Made by a program: the position numbers and the translations under genes | Assembly (NCBI RefSeq): GCF_963678635.1 | Contig: NC_087064.1 | Span: 17,537,802 to 17,601,801, forward strand | DNA: 64,000 nucleotides | Direction: 5' to 3' | Source: Symsagittifera roscoffensis | Taxonomy: Eukaryota > Xenacoelomorpha > Acoela > Convolutidae | The notes under the pieces: generated by a model | Databases searched by the model: none | What the model saw: the letters and a program-made list of their open reading frames with translations, nothing else | Told to the model about the DNA's origin: nothing | Shown here: one piece after another, positions 53,701-64,000 of the stretch | How positions within the stretch are numbered: position 1 is the first letter of the stretch | Layout: every line of letters starts with the position of its first letter

Positions 53701-56700
53701 CCGCAAAAATATTTTTAGATTATCTGCTGTAGGTTTAAATTTCTTGTCTGTATTTTCAGAGGCAAATAGACTGCTCAATGTTTGCTAAAAATGTTTTTTA
53801 TAGCATCCACTTGCATTTTGGGAGATATGTTTGGGAGGATGGAGGGCACATTGTCATCTTCTGATCCGTCCAGTGACTCCTCGTAAATGTCCCCATTGAT
53901 ACCATATTGCGTGCCGTCTGGAAGCAAAAAACTAGTCAAATCAATATATCAAGATCTAACAAACTTCGCAGTACAACAGGTCCAAAAATCAACTCACGGA
54001 GCTTTAAGGTCGTAATTTCTAGTTTTTCAGTTGTCGCTCCAAAACAAACATTGAATTTAGTTCCGACTTTCGAAGAAAGTGACGGAGTATTTGCTTTGTG
54101 GTAAACTTTTTATTGCGCTCGGGGTTGTGTTTCTTTTGAATATTTGGTCTCGGGGTGGTTTCTTCTAATGATGTTTTGAGCTTAAAATTGAAAATATGTA
54201 TTACCAGCCATCATCATTCGCAACGTTATCGGGGTGTGAAAGTAGTCATTTTTGGATAATTAATACGTGTCCGAAACTTTTAAGTAACTGGGCAGCTTAT
54301 AAGTTATTCTATTTTGAGTTGAGGCAAAGTAATTGGGGGCGAATATTGCCCTAACGCAGGCAAATATATCATTTTGTTCTTGTCATTGCAACAGGAGGGA
54401 TGATTTTTCGAAAAAAATATGAAAACACCTCAAAACCTTTACAAATATTTTAAGAAAACTTTTTGAATTTTTTTTGCCAAAAACTGCATTAGAAACGTAA
54501 AAAGGCAATTGGGACATAATGAAATTCCCCCTGATACAAGCTGACGCGTTAATAAATTTCCGAATCAACATTCAAAAGTTCTGTTCAAAAGTGATCAACG
54601 AGAAGTTTGTGTCAGTTTTGAACTTTTAGGAATTTAAAATTTAGGAATTTTGTAATTTTGATTGCCTCAAAAATACTTTAACATCAGATTTATAAAAGCT
54701 TCATTGTTCATACTTTTTCAATATCTAGGCTTCACTCGAGCGAGGAATCCTCCAAAATGTTTGAGGTCAAACAAAATAATTTTCCGAGGTCTCCTCTCTT
54801 AATACAAAGACGCTGTTTTGCCATTTTTTTCTGCGGCAGGAAAATTCTTCAAAACAAAACAAGCCAAGAAAGACTGTTTTCAGCAATTTTCGAGGGTTTT
54901 GATCGAAAAATTGCGTTTTTTTTTCGGCGCGTGTTCCCCTTTCAAAATAAGTTTTTATTGGCGCAAAAAGCACCTCTAGAAATTTTGGTTATAGTTAACA
55001 ATCTGCCCCCCCCCTCTCTTTTTTAAGTTAGGGCGGAGATTGTCATGTAGATTAAAACAGTCGATTTTTCGACAAGCCAGAATGCAGTAAAATTACAATT
55101 CGCAATAGAACGCTCTGTGCTAATTTTAGGTTATTATTCATAGGGGATTGTTAAGTAGATACTAGAAACCATATGGGGGATTGTTAAGTTTATCCGAATT
55201 TTTTATTGACTGTAGGTTGAAAATAGATGTCGTAAAGTAAAACCACAGGGGGTAGGGCTTTGTGTGGTAAGGTGTTCCCTGAAAGCAATTGACTATTTTA
55301 AACAAATCATGGGCAGTGCTAAGTACACCATTAGGTGGTCACTCCTTACAAGCTAACGCATACGCACACAAATACACTGATGTACACCGAAGTTTCCTGG
55401 ATAAAAATTAATTATAATGGATTTTTGTTGACTAAAATGATGTCTAGATAATTGATCATCATGGCAAATTTAGACAACGTAATCATTTTTTTATCCATTT
55501 TAATCTATTATTTCTGAAAAATAAAAATCCATTAAAATCAATTATAATCGATTATAATCCAAGTTCGTTTTCAATATCCATGAAACTTCAGTGAGGGAAA
55601 ACACCGCACTCAGTAAAAAGAGAAAATAATTGATTATATTATGATTATAATCGTACTTTTAGCAAAATTATAAGTAATTATGAGCGAAAATTTTAGATGT
55701 TTAAAATTTTCCTTATAATGATAACATTTTTGGTGAAATTTTTTTAAACTAAAATCAATTATAATTGATTATAATTTTTCCGAAAATCTCTCATAATCTC
55801 TTATGATCTATTATAATAGATTATAATCCCTTTTTCTATCGAAATTTTATCTGACGAAAAAAATCAATTATAATGAATTTTAATTTAGCTATTCTGCATG
55901 AAAACACAGTAAAAATCAAATTTAATTTAAGTTTAAGCTATAAGCAGGGGCGGATCTAGGATTTTTTTCGAGGGGGTGGGGGGGGGGTCGGATTTTCAAA
56001 AATTCTGTCGACCTTTTTTTTTAGGTTGAATAGATTGATTTCAAGCTCTCCCAAGGCATTAAAAAGACCCTGTTTGATCAAATTTTCCGCGCAGCAGGCA
56101 AAAATTTGAAAAAACGGGACAATAAATGCATTTTTTGGCCATTCTTGGAAACTTTTGACCAAAAAAATTGCATTTTTTTGGCGCGCACACCCCTCAAAAT
56201 TAATATGTATTGGCGCCAAAGGTCCCTCAAAATAGTGGAGAACCTCAAAATAGTGGGGTGGGGGTCTCAAAAAAGTGGGGGGAAAATTTTGGATCGGCAG
56301 CGGGTCGAATCCCTGATGGGACGGGGTAGGAGGCGTTGCCCCCCCCCCCCCAACTAAATCCGCTGGTGGCTATAAATACAAAATAACAGTTTCTTTTAGC
56401 TCGGTAACCAACTGAAAAGCACACAAAACGAAACAGAAACAAAACGAAATGAAGCGATGACGTTTGCTGAATAATAATGGATTATAATCCATTATAATGG
56501 ATTATAATTCAATAAACTTGAAGAAATAGACTTTCAAAAAATAATCGATTATAATCGATTATAATGATTTATTTTATTTCGAAAAATAGTAACATTATAA
56601 TCCATTTTTAATCGGTTACAATCAATTCTGTTTGAAATTTATGAAGACTGACAATAGAAATCCATTATACTCTATTATTATTTACTCTTGTATACCTTTC

Positions 56701-59700
56701 CAAAAAGCGGGGATTGAGAAATTGTAACCCAACCTTTCAACTAACTGAAAAAGACAGAATTTGGGTTTTCGTTACCAATTATGGCGTTGTTGTACAAACT
56801 TATGCTGCATTAGTTCGAAACGAACATTTTCAGATTCAGTTGGTGCTTTTTTTTCTGATTTATAAACTCATTTATATTTATGACAAACTTAAATGAAGAT
56901 AAGAACTTCACCTTTTGACCACAACTGTCGGTCAAACTCATTGGCTGCATTTTCATCGTAATTAGTCTCCTCCACACCCTCTCGCTGCATTATCTCTGAC
57001 TCATCCTCCCCCATCATATCAGTGGACATCTGACTCATATGACTCATCTGACTACTCACTCTCCCCCCTCCACTTCTCCTCATCTCCTTCATCTCTTTCT
57101 TCTCCCTCCGCAGACTCTCTCGGATCATTTTGTACTCGTCGTACGTTCGGAATTTCTCTCGGTTTATTGGGTGCTCCTAATATGGAGTGGTTATAAAAAT
57201 AACTTTCATATCCAAAAAAAAGTAGAAAACATCGTCATTCTCATATTCAAAAAAGAAGAAAAAACTATTCCTGGTGTTCAGTTATGATTTAGAGAGTCAT
57301 TCGCTCATGATGGGGGGAGGGGTTGTTCATTCTTAGGGAGGGGGCTTCAATTCGAAAAAGCTTACGTTTGAGTTTAGGTCCGGGTGGCCTTCTCACAGAG
57401 TAATTTCGGATAGGGTACACCGTCTGTTCGTCACGCTATCTTATTTTCGGCCGGATAGATTCGTGCAACTTCTTAGTCTAATACCGATCCTAATCTTACT
57501 CATATATTTCCTAGTCTTACTAGATCTAGAGATATACTGGTTTATTGCGAAGTTAGAGGAGAGAAGAAAGCAATTGATTTCAATCTATATTATTAATTCT
57601 CTGAACCACTAGGGTTTCAGGTTTACAAATCTAGAGTAAGATTTAGTCATGGATCATGATTGGTTAGTAAAAAATATTTTACAGGGAAATAAAATGTATA
57701 TGAAATAACTAGTTTCAAACTGTTTCACGAAATCCATTTTGAACAAATATAAACTAGTTTTGTAGGACGGAAAGTGTCAATTTTTTTGAAAAAGAGCCGA
57801 AGAGTCTTTTTTTTAATTCACTGGTGTTGGGAAGATACTAGACGCGCCCTGGCTATTCGGGTTGGCGTGAACTAACAGACCACAAACCTTGTTGGCTTTG
57901 CAGACTAGGACAAGGGAGTAGAGAAGGAGCAGAATCTCCACCACCACAAATCCTGAAGTGGCATACTGCATGAACTGCAACATGTAGCAGTAGGCTAAAA
58001 CAGACACGCATATAGTAAAATTAGTGGCAAAAAAAAACGTTCATCCGGTACGGATTGAAAAACGTTAACTACTTGTATAAACTCGCTGCGATAAGTAAAC
58101 TTTCTGTTGGTCATTTGACCTTGTAAGATTTAAGAGATTGAAGAGGCTGAGAGCTTTAACAGATTGAAAAGACGGTTTAACAAATCAATTATTTTACTTC
58201 GCTCGCTTACGAGTTATCGTTTACCAATCCGTTTGGATTCGGTAGTAGAAATTATCATAAGTAAGAGTATGACATGGCGGTAGCGAAAACAAGCAAAGTT
58301 AATTGAAAAAGCATGAAAACACCCATGTCAGAAAACTTTTGCAATAAAAAGTTAGTTTTTCAGACAAAAATATGTCCTAATGTCGCTTTAAAATTCAATA
58401 TTGCTGTAAAATATGTGCAAATTTGGCAGATTCGCTTTTTATAATTAATTGTATCTGTTCCAGGTTTTTGGAACTCTCTATAACAAGGAACAATTCAAAC
58501 ATAGTTTTTAAAATTTATTGCGCTGAAATGAAGCTCAATAACCTTATCTTCGAAAACTTTTTCCGATGATTTTTTAACTCCTGTACATCGAGCATTTTTT
58601 AAAATCTGTTTGCTTACTTTTTTGCGCAAGGGAATGTTTAAAAAATGTATCTCTGGTTGCTTATGTATCTCTATCGAAAGGTCGGATTTTCGAGGCGCAC
58701 CATGATCCGTGCTCGTTGCTTGAGGGTGAGGCAACATTACCCAGCCCAGAAAAATAACCAAAAAAAATTGCATATAGTTCTTAAGCAGGGGCACAACAGT
58801 GGTTCGCTGTGATGAGCTGTACAGCTCGTATGGTGGTCTTTTCCCTCGTGGATAAATCGTCTTAACCTAATAAACTGACTTTCTAGCTAAATTTCAACAG
58901 CAGATCTAACTTGCGACTCTGTTTTCGATCTGGGTCGAACATTCGCTGCTCGGGTTCTCGGGGAAGCACTCGGAGAAGTCTATACACACACAACTAAGAC
59001 TGGACGACTGTTGTTGCATGTATTGGTTGTGGATGTCGAGTGCGGGTGTCCTTCCGGCGAAGCAGCAGGGCTTGTCTCGCATCATGAAGTGGTGTAGGTT
59101 CCCGATGGACACTAGTCCATAGCTCCAAACTGACAGGCCATTCACAATCGATGCCATAGTGACCACGCCTATAAAAACCATCAAGTACCCAACAGAAGCT
59201 TTTATGCATTCGATTCCAGAAGCATAATTATGCAGGCTCATCATTGTAATAACCGCAATAAAAAATGTTTACAGTGCCGGATTAGACCAAAAACTATTCG
59301 ACAAAACCAGGAGGTTCAGCAATATTCCAAACAATACAGATAGGATACTCTTCAAAACAGTTTTTTTACAGTATCTTTTAAGCTAAGGCTATTAGTCGAC
59401 AAGTAATAAAGAAGGAATATGATATATAGGCACACAATTTTGTGTCGAGCGTGTCTAAATCCAGTTAAACCAAGATCGAAACTCAAGTTGCAGAACTTAA
59501 CCAGTCCAGACCACCCAGGCCGTTCGGGTCTTGCTTCAAACTGATTGTAAAACATTGATACGAGTTAGCCCGCTTGCTCATTTAACCTCGTTCTTATGCC
59601 TCTGGCTACGTATAACTAAAAAAAGAAAAAAATTCAGTATGGGCTGGGTCTGTTTAATTTCCCAAAAAATACAAATGCATAAACTTTTGTTGTTCAAGTT

Positions 59701-62032
59701 TTGTAGAAGTATTATGAAATTTTGATTATATAAGCGTGGGTTTGCAAGAGGCGCGAGGCTCCGCTTCTCGCCTCTGTGTAAAAAAATGGGGAAAAAAGTT
59801 TTATTGTTAGAAAATTTGATCGACATTTTTCATCAATAGCTTTCTGGTGTGTTTTTAAATCAAATTGTTTCGCCTTTTTTCTTCACTTAAAATTCACTAA
59901 ATATAAATCCAAACGCTGTTAATTTTTTGCATCTTTGCGCTACCTAACAGGTTGATTCAAAGCAATGTGTATAAGTTTGAGCTGCAAAATGAATCCAAAT
60001 TGTGGGTTTTTGGAACCAGGTTTGCGATTTAGGTTCCGACTGAGCCGGTTCGCACACATCGAGTTTGACCAAAAATCCTTGGTCGAGAAGGCCCTAAAGT
60101 TGAACTCAAAAACGAAACAGAAATGCGAGGTGGTCGAAAAGTAAAGTCAAACGCAAATTCGAAACATGAAATCACGAGTCGTTCAAATCTTATAATTGAA
60201 CAATGGGTCTAATATTAAGTCGAATGCAGAGTCGAAACATACAGGTCGAACACAAATTAGCAGCATAGTGCAACACAAAGTCGAAGCATAAAGTCAAACA
60301 TAAAGTCGAAACAAAAAAGTCGAACGCATGTAAAATTGAACGCAAAGTTGAAAATACAGTCGGGCACAAATTAGCAGCATAGTGGGACATAAAGTCAAAA
60401 CATTTTACCAAAACGGAGATTTTAAGATCATTTATCCACGAGGATTAGGACCAACATACGAGCTGTACAGCTCATCACGGCGAACCGCTGTTGTGCCCCT
60501 GCTTAAGAACTAAATGCAATTTTTTTTGGTTATTTGTCTGGGCTGGGGAGATTGCGGATAGCAGAACATACCGACAAGTACGGCTATCCAGTCTTCCAGT
60601 CGTTTGGTGGAGTGTGCCTTGTACTTCTGGATGGTCACTCCGCAGAGGAAGAGGAGGAGGAGGGAGAAGTAGAGCAGGAAACACACCCCGCACACCACCC
60701 AGTTCACCCGCACATGCCCCATGGAAGCCTCGTACTTGGCTACAGAATAACAAAGTATTCGTGGCAGATCAAGACTAAAATATTTCTAAAGGCTCCGATA
60801 TATCCTGACTTTGAGGGGAGAATGCGCGCAACAAAAAAATCAATTTTTTCTGTTATATTCTTCCAAAAGTTCTCAAAATGGCATTTTCCAACAAAATTAG
60901 CTTAACCGCAGGAAGAATATGACAAAACATACTGGCCATTTCTCAATAGTGTTTTGCGGTTCGTTTTCTTCAGATATATCCTTTTTGGTGAATAAAAAAT
61001 TATTTTTGACAAAAGGTTTTGGTAGTTAGTTGGGTTGATTCGTGATATTATATTGTTGATATTTTTCTGGAAACCGAAGAATTTCCCTGAAAAATATTTA
61101 TTAGAATGCACTTTGGTGAACTTCTAAATAATGCTGGATGCTGGATGCAACGCATTTCCTGTACGGTTGCTGTATAGTCTTCCACGACAGCTGGTTCCAT
61201 AAAACTGTTCTGGCAAAGCAAAACCCAAATCAATAAAAGTTAATAGTAGCCAACTGATATTTTTACGTCTGATAATTTTGGAAAAATCTATATAAAACAG
61301 TGGATTCGAAGAAATTAAGACTTCAGGTGTAATTTTGTCATTTTCTTAGGTAACGGAGAGGATTTAAATAAACTTTCAAAACTCTATAGTGAATATAAAT
61401 TTGGTGCCCTCGTCCTCTTTCTAAACCAGTCCTTTGGCAATAAACTGGTCGGAAAAACGGAAATATTCAGACCAAATGTTCTTAACCGGACCTTACGAAA
61501 TATATTTTCGGCTACAAAGGCACAACTGAAAGAGTTTAAAATTGTTTTTTGACGCCATGAACTGGGCTCTTTTTACGGTACCTGCAACTGCGTCAAAATC
61601 ACAATTTAAGTGTGATTAGAACAATAACACGCAGCCGATATCGTGTTAATATAAATTCAACTTCGTTACTTTTTTTAGCCAATTGCATGGGTCAATAATT
61701 TTTTGCAACTTCTGGTAATTGCTTACAAAAATACCATGTATAATTAAAACGTGTCTAGAAGTTACTATCATATATATTGTTGAATGTTTACCGAGCTCTG
61801 CAATATTGGCGAATGCGAGTCCATATATGGCTATAGTTCCCTGGGCTAAGAAGGCCACTGATATGTAGAGTAGACTCCACAACACAACCGGCAGATATCT
61901 GGCCTTCATGGCAAGTAATCGATCGGCTAAGTTGCACAGAACATCAGCAAAATCACAAGTACTCTCTTTCACGTTTTGAAGCACTGGACAAACTAAGCTT
62001 GATGAACGAATTCGAAAATTTTGATTGTTCAT
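47796..62032 (-). CDS. Predicted four-TM membrane protein with long cytoplasmic tail, family unknown
   Basis: Eleven minus-strand exons join in phase: 62032-61792, 60739-60572, 59168-58911, 57994-57888, 57176-56912, 53917-53815, 53350-53109, 52410-52274, 51912-51752, 51121-51001, 47855-47796 (1863 nt, about 620 aa). The start ATG has an in-frame TAA directly before it. TM segments fall near residues 47-75, 94-117, 131-160 and 231-254. The second extracellular loop has six Cys (171, 172, 196, 198, 204, 213), without a tetraspanin CCG. The tail has a basic/acidic helix-like stretch (REKFRTYDEYKMIRESLRRE), acidic and Ser-rich parts, and a Cys/His cluster (568-580). Least certain: the donor of exon 8 (GAG|GTTCTT; otherwise it reads to a TAG at 52226 as an alternative end) and the donor of exon 6 (AAAT|GCAAGT, a GC-AG intron; an alternative GTGGAT donor needs a weak acceptor). 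I do not recognise the family. Confidence 0.72.
48034..48056 (+). repeat. Poly-G tract
   Basis: Seventeen G, one T, five G. Like the 17-G run at 20952, this is a likely length-variable site and prone to sequencing error. Confidence 0.9.
48497..48920 (+). mobile_element. Intact hAT-type MITE with perfect 8-bp TSD (reference copy)
   Basis: 424 bp. Inverted termini CAGGGGCGGATCTAGG and CCTAAATCCGCCCCTG; target duplication CTAATAAT at 48489-48496 and 48921-48928. Terminal CA, G-rich TIR and 8-bp TSD are typical of hAT non-autonomous elements. No transposase coding. It lies in the last intron of the four-TM gene, in antisense. Confidence 0.95.
48965..49227 (+). mobile_element. hAT-type MITE, right end missing
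   Basis: Begins CAGGGGCGGATCTAGG 44 bp after the previous copy and keeps the interior as far as GGCGCGCGCTCCCCCCTC and TATATTGGCGC, then stops. Confidence 0.88.
49255..49700 (+). repeat. Dispersed repeat, partner of 11195-11830
   Basis: GGATAGCCGGGGACTGTGC, GCACAGAGTGGTCCGACCATA, GCTCGAAATAAAACC and CAAAGTTCCTCCCC.TTTTCAA in the same order as in ENT intron 3. Confidence 0.55.
50095..50315 (+). mobile_element. hAT-type MITE, strongly decayed
   Basis: GGGGCAGATCAAG..TTTTCTCGAGG, GACCAAATTGGTTCTCTGAGCTC and TTTTCAGTGCCGTAGGCA keep family order; the right end is lost. Confidence 0.55.
53431..53606. mobile_element. MITE/fold-back of the GACAATTCATAACAAG family
   Basis: Left end GGGCGACAACTCGTAACAAC then GACAATTCATAACAAGG; right end GAATTGTCTCTTGTTATG then AATTGTCGCCGC, its complement. 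About 176 bp, in intron 6 of the four-TM gene, 80 bp upstream of the next exon. Confidence 0.75.
54740..55035 (+). mobile_element. hAT-type MITE, decayed
   Basis: TTTTCCGAGGTCTCC, TTTTTTCTGCGGCAGG, GCGTTTTTTTTTCGGCGCG, TTATTGGCGCAAAAAGCACC and TAGGGCGGAGATTG follow family order; the termini are damaged. Confidence 0.6.
55386..55598. mobile_element. Small MITE with TIR CACTGAAGTTTCATGGATA
   Basis: Left CACCGAAGTTTCCTGGATA (near 55386) is inverted at the right as TATCCATGAAACTTCAGTG (near 55578-55596). The interior is AATTATAAT-rich. No target duplication is clear. Confidence 0.65.
55405..56690. repeat. Cluster of (W)ATNGATTATAAT palindromic motifs
   Basis: More than a dozen imperfect copies of AATCGATTATAATC/GGATTATAAT-type palindromes lie in 55405-55885 and 56465-56690. 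The gap is filled by the hAT-type MITE at 55945-56368, which inserted into or beside the cluster. No open frame. It lies in intron 5 of the four-TM gene. Confidence 0.75.
55945..56368 (+). mobile_element. hAT-type MITE with near-perfect TSD
   Basis: Also 424 bp. Left CAGGGGCGGATCTAGG, right AAATCCGCTGGTG (decayed). Target duplication GCTATAAG / GCTATAAA (55937-55944 and 56369-56376). Confidence 0.88.
58741..58865 (+). repeat. Inverted repeat arm, downstream of exon 3 of the four-TM gene
   Basis: About 125 bp, roughly 90% complementary to 60422-60546. It contains the perfect palindrome GAGCTGTACAGCTC and TTAAGCAGGGGCACAACAG. In the transcript it starts 46 nt after the exon-3 donor. Confidence 0.93.
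60030..60420 (+). repeat. GTCGAA-rich degenerate array
   Basis: Irregular repeats of AAAGTCGAAACATA, AGTCGAACACAAATTAGCAG (two copies of the latter block at about 60250 and 60365). Unit length about 12-16 bp. Noncoding. Confidence 0.65.
60422..60546 (-). repeat. Inverted repeat arm, downstream of exon 2 of the four-TM gene
   Basis: Complement of 58741-58865 with about 11 differences. In the transcript it starts about 24 nt after the exon-2 donor. With its partner it brackets intron 2 plus exon 3. Confidence 0.93.
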
Positions 62033-64000
62033 TTATTATTATTTTTTGACGTATAAACGTTTTTACACTGCAATATTAAAATATTAGAATATACGCACGC
62101 AAACGTCAAACCGCAAGAATTTGAGACGTTTGAAAGAAGTTTAACTATTTGCGAGCGCGTCGTTTTGACATAATTAAAACTATGGTCAAAAACAAGGCTT
62201 TGATCCTGGTATCTGATCCAAATGTAGTGATTACATGGGCTTCGTCTTGGGTTAAGTTGAATTTAGGTTGATCAAATTGAATGGTATCGAAATGGTGTTA
62301 AAAGAATTCTGGGTTTTCGTGAGGATAGTGAAAACCATAATGCAATATGATTGTATTATGTGCTACTATATATAAAATAATAGTTTGCCTCTTGCATTTC
62401 AAAGCTTGCAAAAACTAAGACTAAGGCCTTTCTTCGAATATCATGAAACCGTCAATTTGTATTGAATTAGTCAAGCGTTTTTAGGGATAGTTTTGAAATT
62501 ATCTTACAGGAGATACCTGTAATCCAAAACGTAGTCCTGGAAATCCAGTGGGCGTGAGCATTGTTTTCCCTGTGGTACCTTGTAACGAATCTCACCCCGA
62601 TAAAGAAAGAATTGAACAGTTAAGCATATACGAATTTTGCAACCTTGTTAACTATAGGGGGGGGAGGGGGGGTGAATAGTTAACAAAATCCATTTTAACC
62701 ATAGAATGAAACCATAGAACGACCATATTGGCAAAATTTTCCGTGATGTTTGCTATTACTTTAGCTCATAATAGCGTTACTGCTCAGTTTCTGTAAAATT
62801 TAAGCCAAAAATTGAAAACTTCGTCACGCAGAGCCCCCGATAAACAATTTTATGTTGTAGCTGAAACTACCCTAAAAACTTTAAACTTGAATACTCGGCT
62901 AAAAGTACATGTAAAAATCTCCTAGCATTTTAGTCCAATCGAGTCTATCGGTTCACAACATGATCAAAACGAAATTCGATCGAACAGACAATTTTTCTGG
63001 GCTGAAAATCTAAACCCAATATTGGTCTGATGATCAGTCTAGACTCGCACTAGAGTCACACAAGGGTCGAAATATGGGTCGATCAGGGGTCAAACGGAGG
63101 TCGAACTGCTGGTTCGAACAACTATCGACCAGGAATCAAAGTAGGGTTCAAACCAAGGTCGCATTGAATCCTCAAATCCAGACCAGGATCTAAAAGAAGC
63201 CGCGAACTGACAAGAGCATCCTTCTCCGACAGAAGCAAATAAAGAAACATCACCGCGTGCAAAGAAACCCGTTATAGACTTACACGTGGACGTATAAGAA
63301 TGCAGCAAGTTTAGCTACGCAGTTACACCTACAACCCGCAAAAAGAAGGATTCAAAATCTCTAATCAACCTGTCTGAAACTGAACCCAGTGTCTTGTAAA
63401 ATCAACAAAAAAAAACAAATTTGAAACTTTAAATTTCGAAATTCTTACAAGGAAAAGTATACTAACTATTTAAAAATGCTCAAAAACGCTTTCTATAACC
63501 CGTAACGATTGAAACTTTAGAAAGATACAAAGATACAGGAGACTTTAAGAGACACACAAACCATTGTCCTATACCATCTATCCGCCAGTTGGCTCAATTT
63601 TGAAAACATCAACCATCAACTCAATTGGTTTTCAAAGATCTGTGTCATCCCAATTAACCAAAAAATATTTAAACTGTCTACAGTTAGGAAAGAAAATTAT
63701 AAATAGAAAACAAAAGATTTTGGCTCTAGTATAAATTCATTCGTAGTAATTTGTTGTTTCGACTTTGGAAAATACAGAGAAACTTTGTTTGAGATGTAAT
63801 TTAACTTTATTCTGTTTTCGTTTTTAACGCAAAATTAGGTACCTCAAACAGTCATTACAATGAGTCAAGTGCTATATCATTTTCAAGCCCTCATGATTGA
63901 CCGAGATTGAAAAATTTTCGAAAATTTGTCCGAATGTTGAGTAAGACCGGTGTCTTGTTTTGAGCAGGTGAACGACCAATTAACCGTTGTTTTATCAAAA
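62033..64000. other. Upstream flank of the four-TM gene
   Basis: No coding exon is seen. The region holds a G-rich patch (62656-62672), a GTCGAA-type array at about 62990-63180 (GGGTCGAAATATGGGTCGAT, GAGGTCGAACTGC) and otherwise AT-rich sequence. A promoter for the minus-strand gene is expected just above 62032, but no TATA or initiator can be defended. Confidence 0.5.

Noticed and set aside
58495-58794. 99-codon minus-strand frame starting like a signal peptide (MPLLKNYMQFFLVIFLGW)
   Set aside because: It begins inside the inverted repeat arm, lies in an intron and shows no domain; the hydrophobic start comes from the repeat.

Overview
The window is animal nuclear DNA. It is AT-rich and full of poly-A/T runs, with spliced genes whose exons join by GT-AG (and at two places apparently GC-AG) introns. 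A spliceosomal SF3B3 gene, an equilibrative nucleoside transporter, a rhodopsin-class GPCR and a four-TM membrane protein all point to a metazoan. The repeat content (hAT-type MITEs, tRNA-derived SINEs, a Ty3/gypsy element) suits a marine-invertebrate-like genome, but I cannot name the lineage.

Layout. 1-3131 (+) holds the last three coding exons of SF3B3. 5704-13290 (+) is a complete five-exon SLC29/ENT transporter (about 490 aa) with a 4.3-kb repeat-filled first intron. 13.3-21.4 kb has no genes: a MITE, CATC-type minisatellites and two copies of a 2.4-kb segmental duplication around a G-rich minisatellite. 21410-32369 (-) carries four exons of a class A GPCR; its first exon lies further upstream and was not found. 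Its third recognised intron was entered by a degraded 6-kb Ty3/gypsy LTR element (22207-28239), also on the minus strand. Another intron holds a degenerate array of about 170-bp units. 32.4-47.8 kb shows no host gene, only repeats, including a second decayed gypsy pol relic at 38.4-39.1 kb. 47796-62032 (-) is a gene I reconstructed from eleven phase-compatible exons. It predicts a roughly 620-aa protein with four TM segments, a Cys-rich second extracellular loop and a long cytoplasmic tail; I do not recognise the family. 62.0-64.0 kb is noncoding.

The genes show no operon-like or functional linkage. The strongest non-genic signals are these: a hAT-like MITE family with intact 8-bp target duplications; inverted 125-bp repeats flanking one exon of the four-TM gene; two fold-back families with repeated subterminal motifs; a cluster of ATTATAAT palindromes; and GTCGAA-rich degenerate arrays. 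Exon boundaries are read by eye from splice signals and phase, with no transcript evidence.
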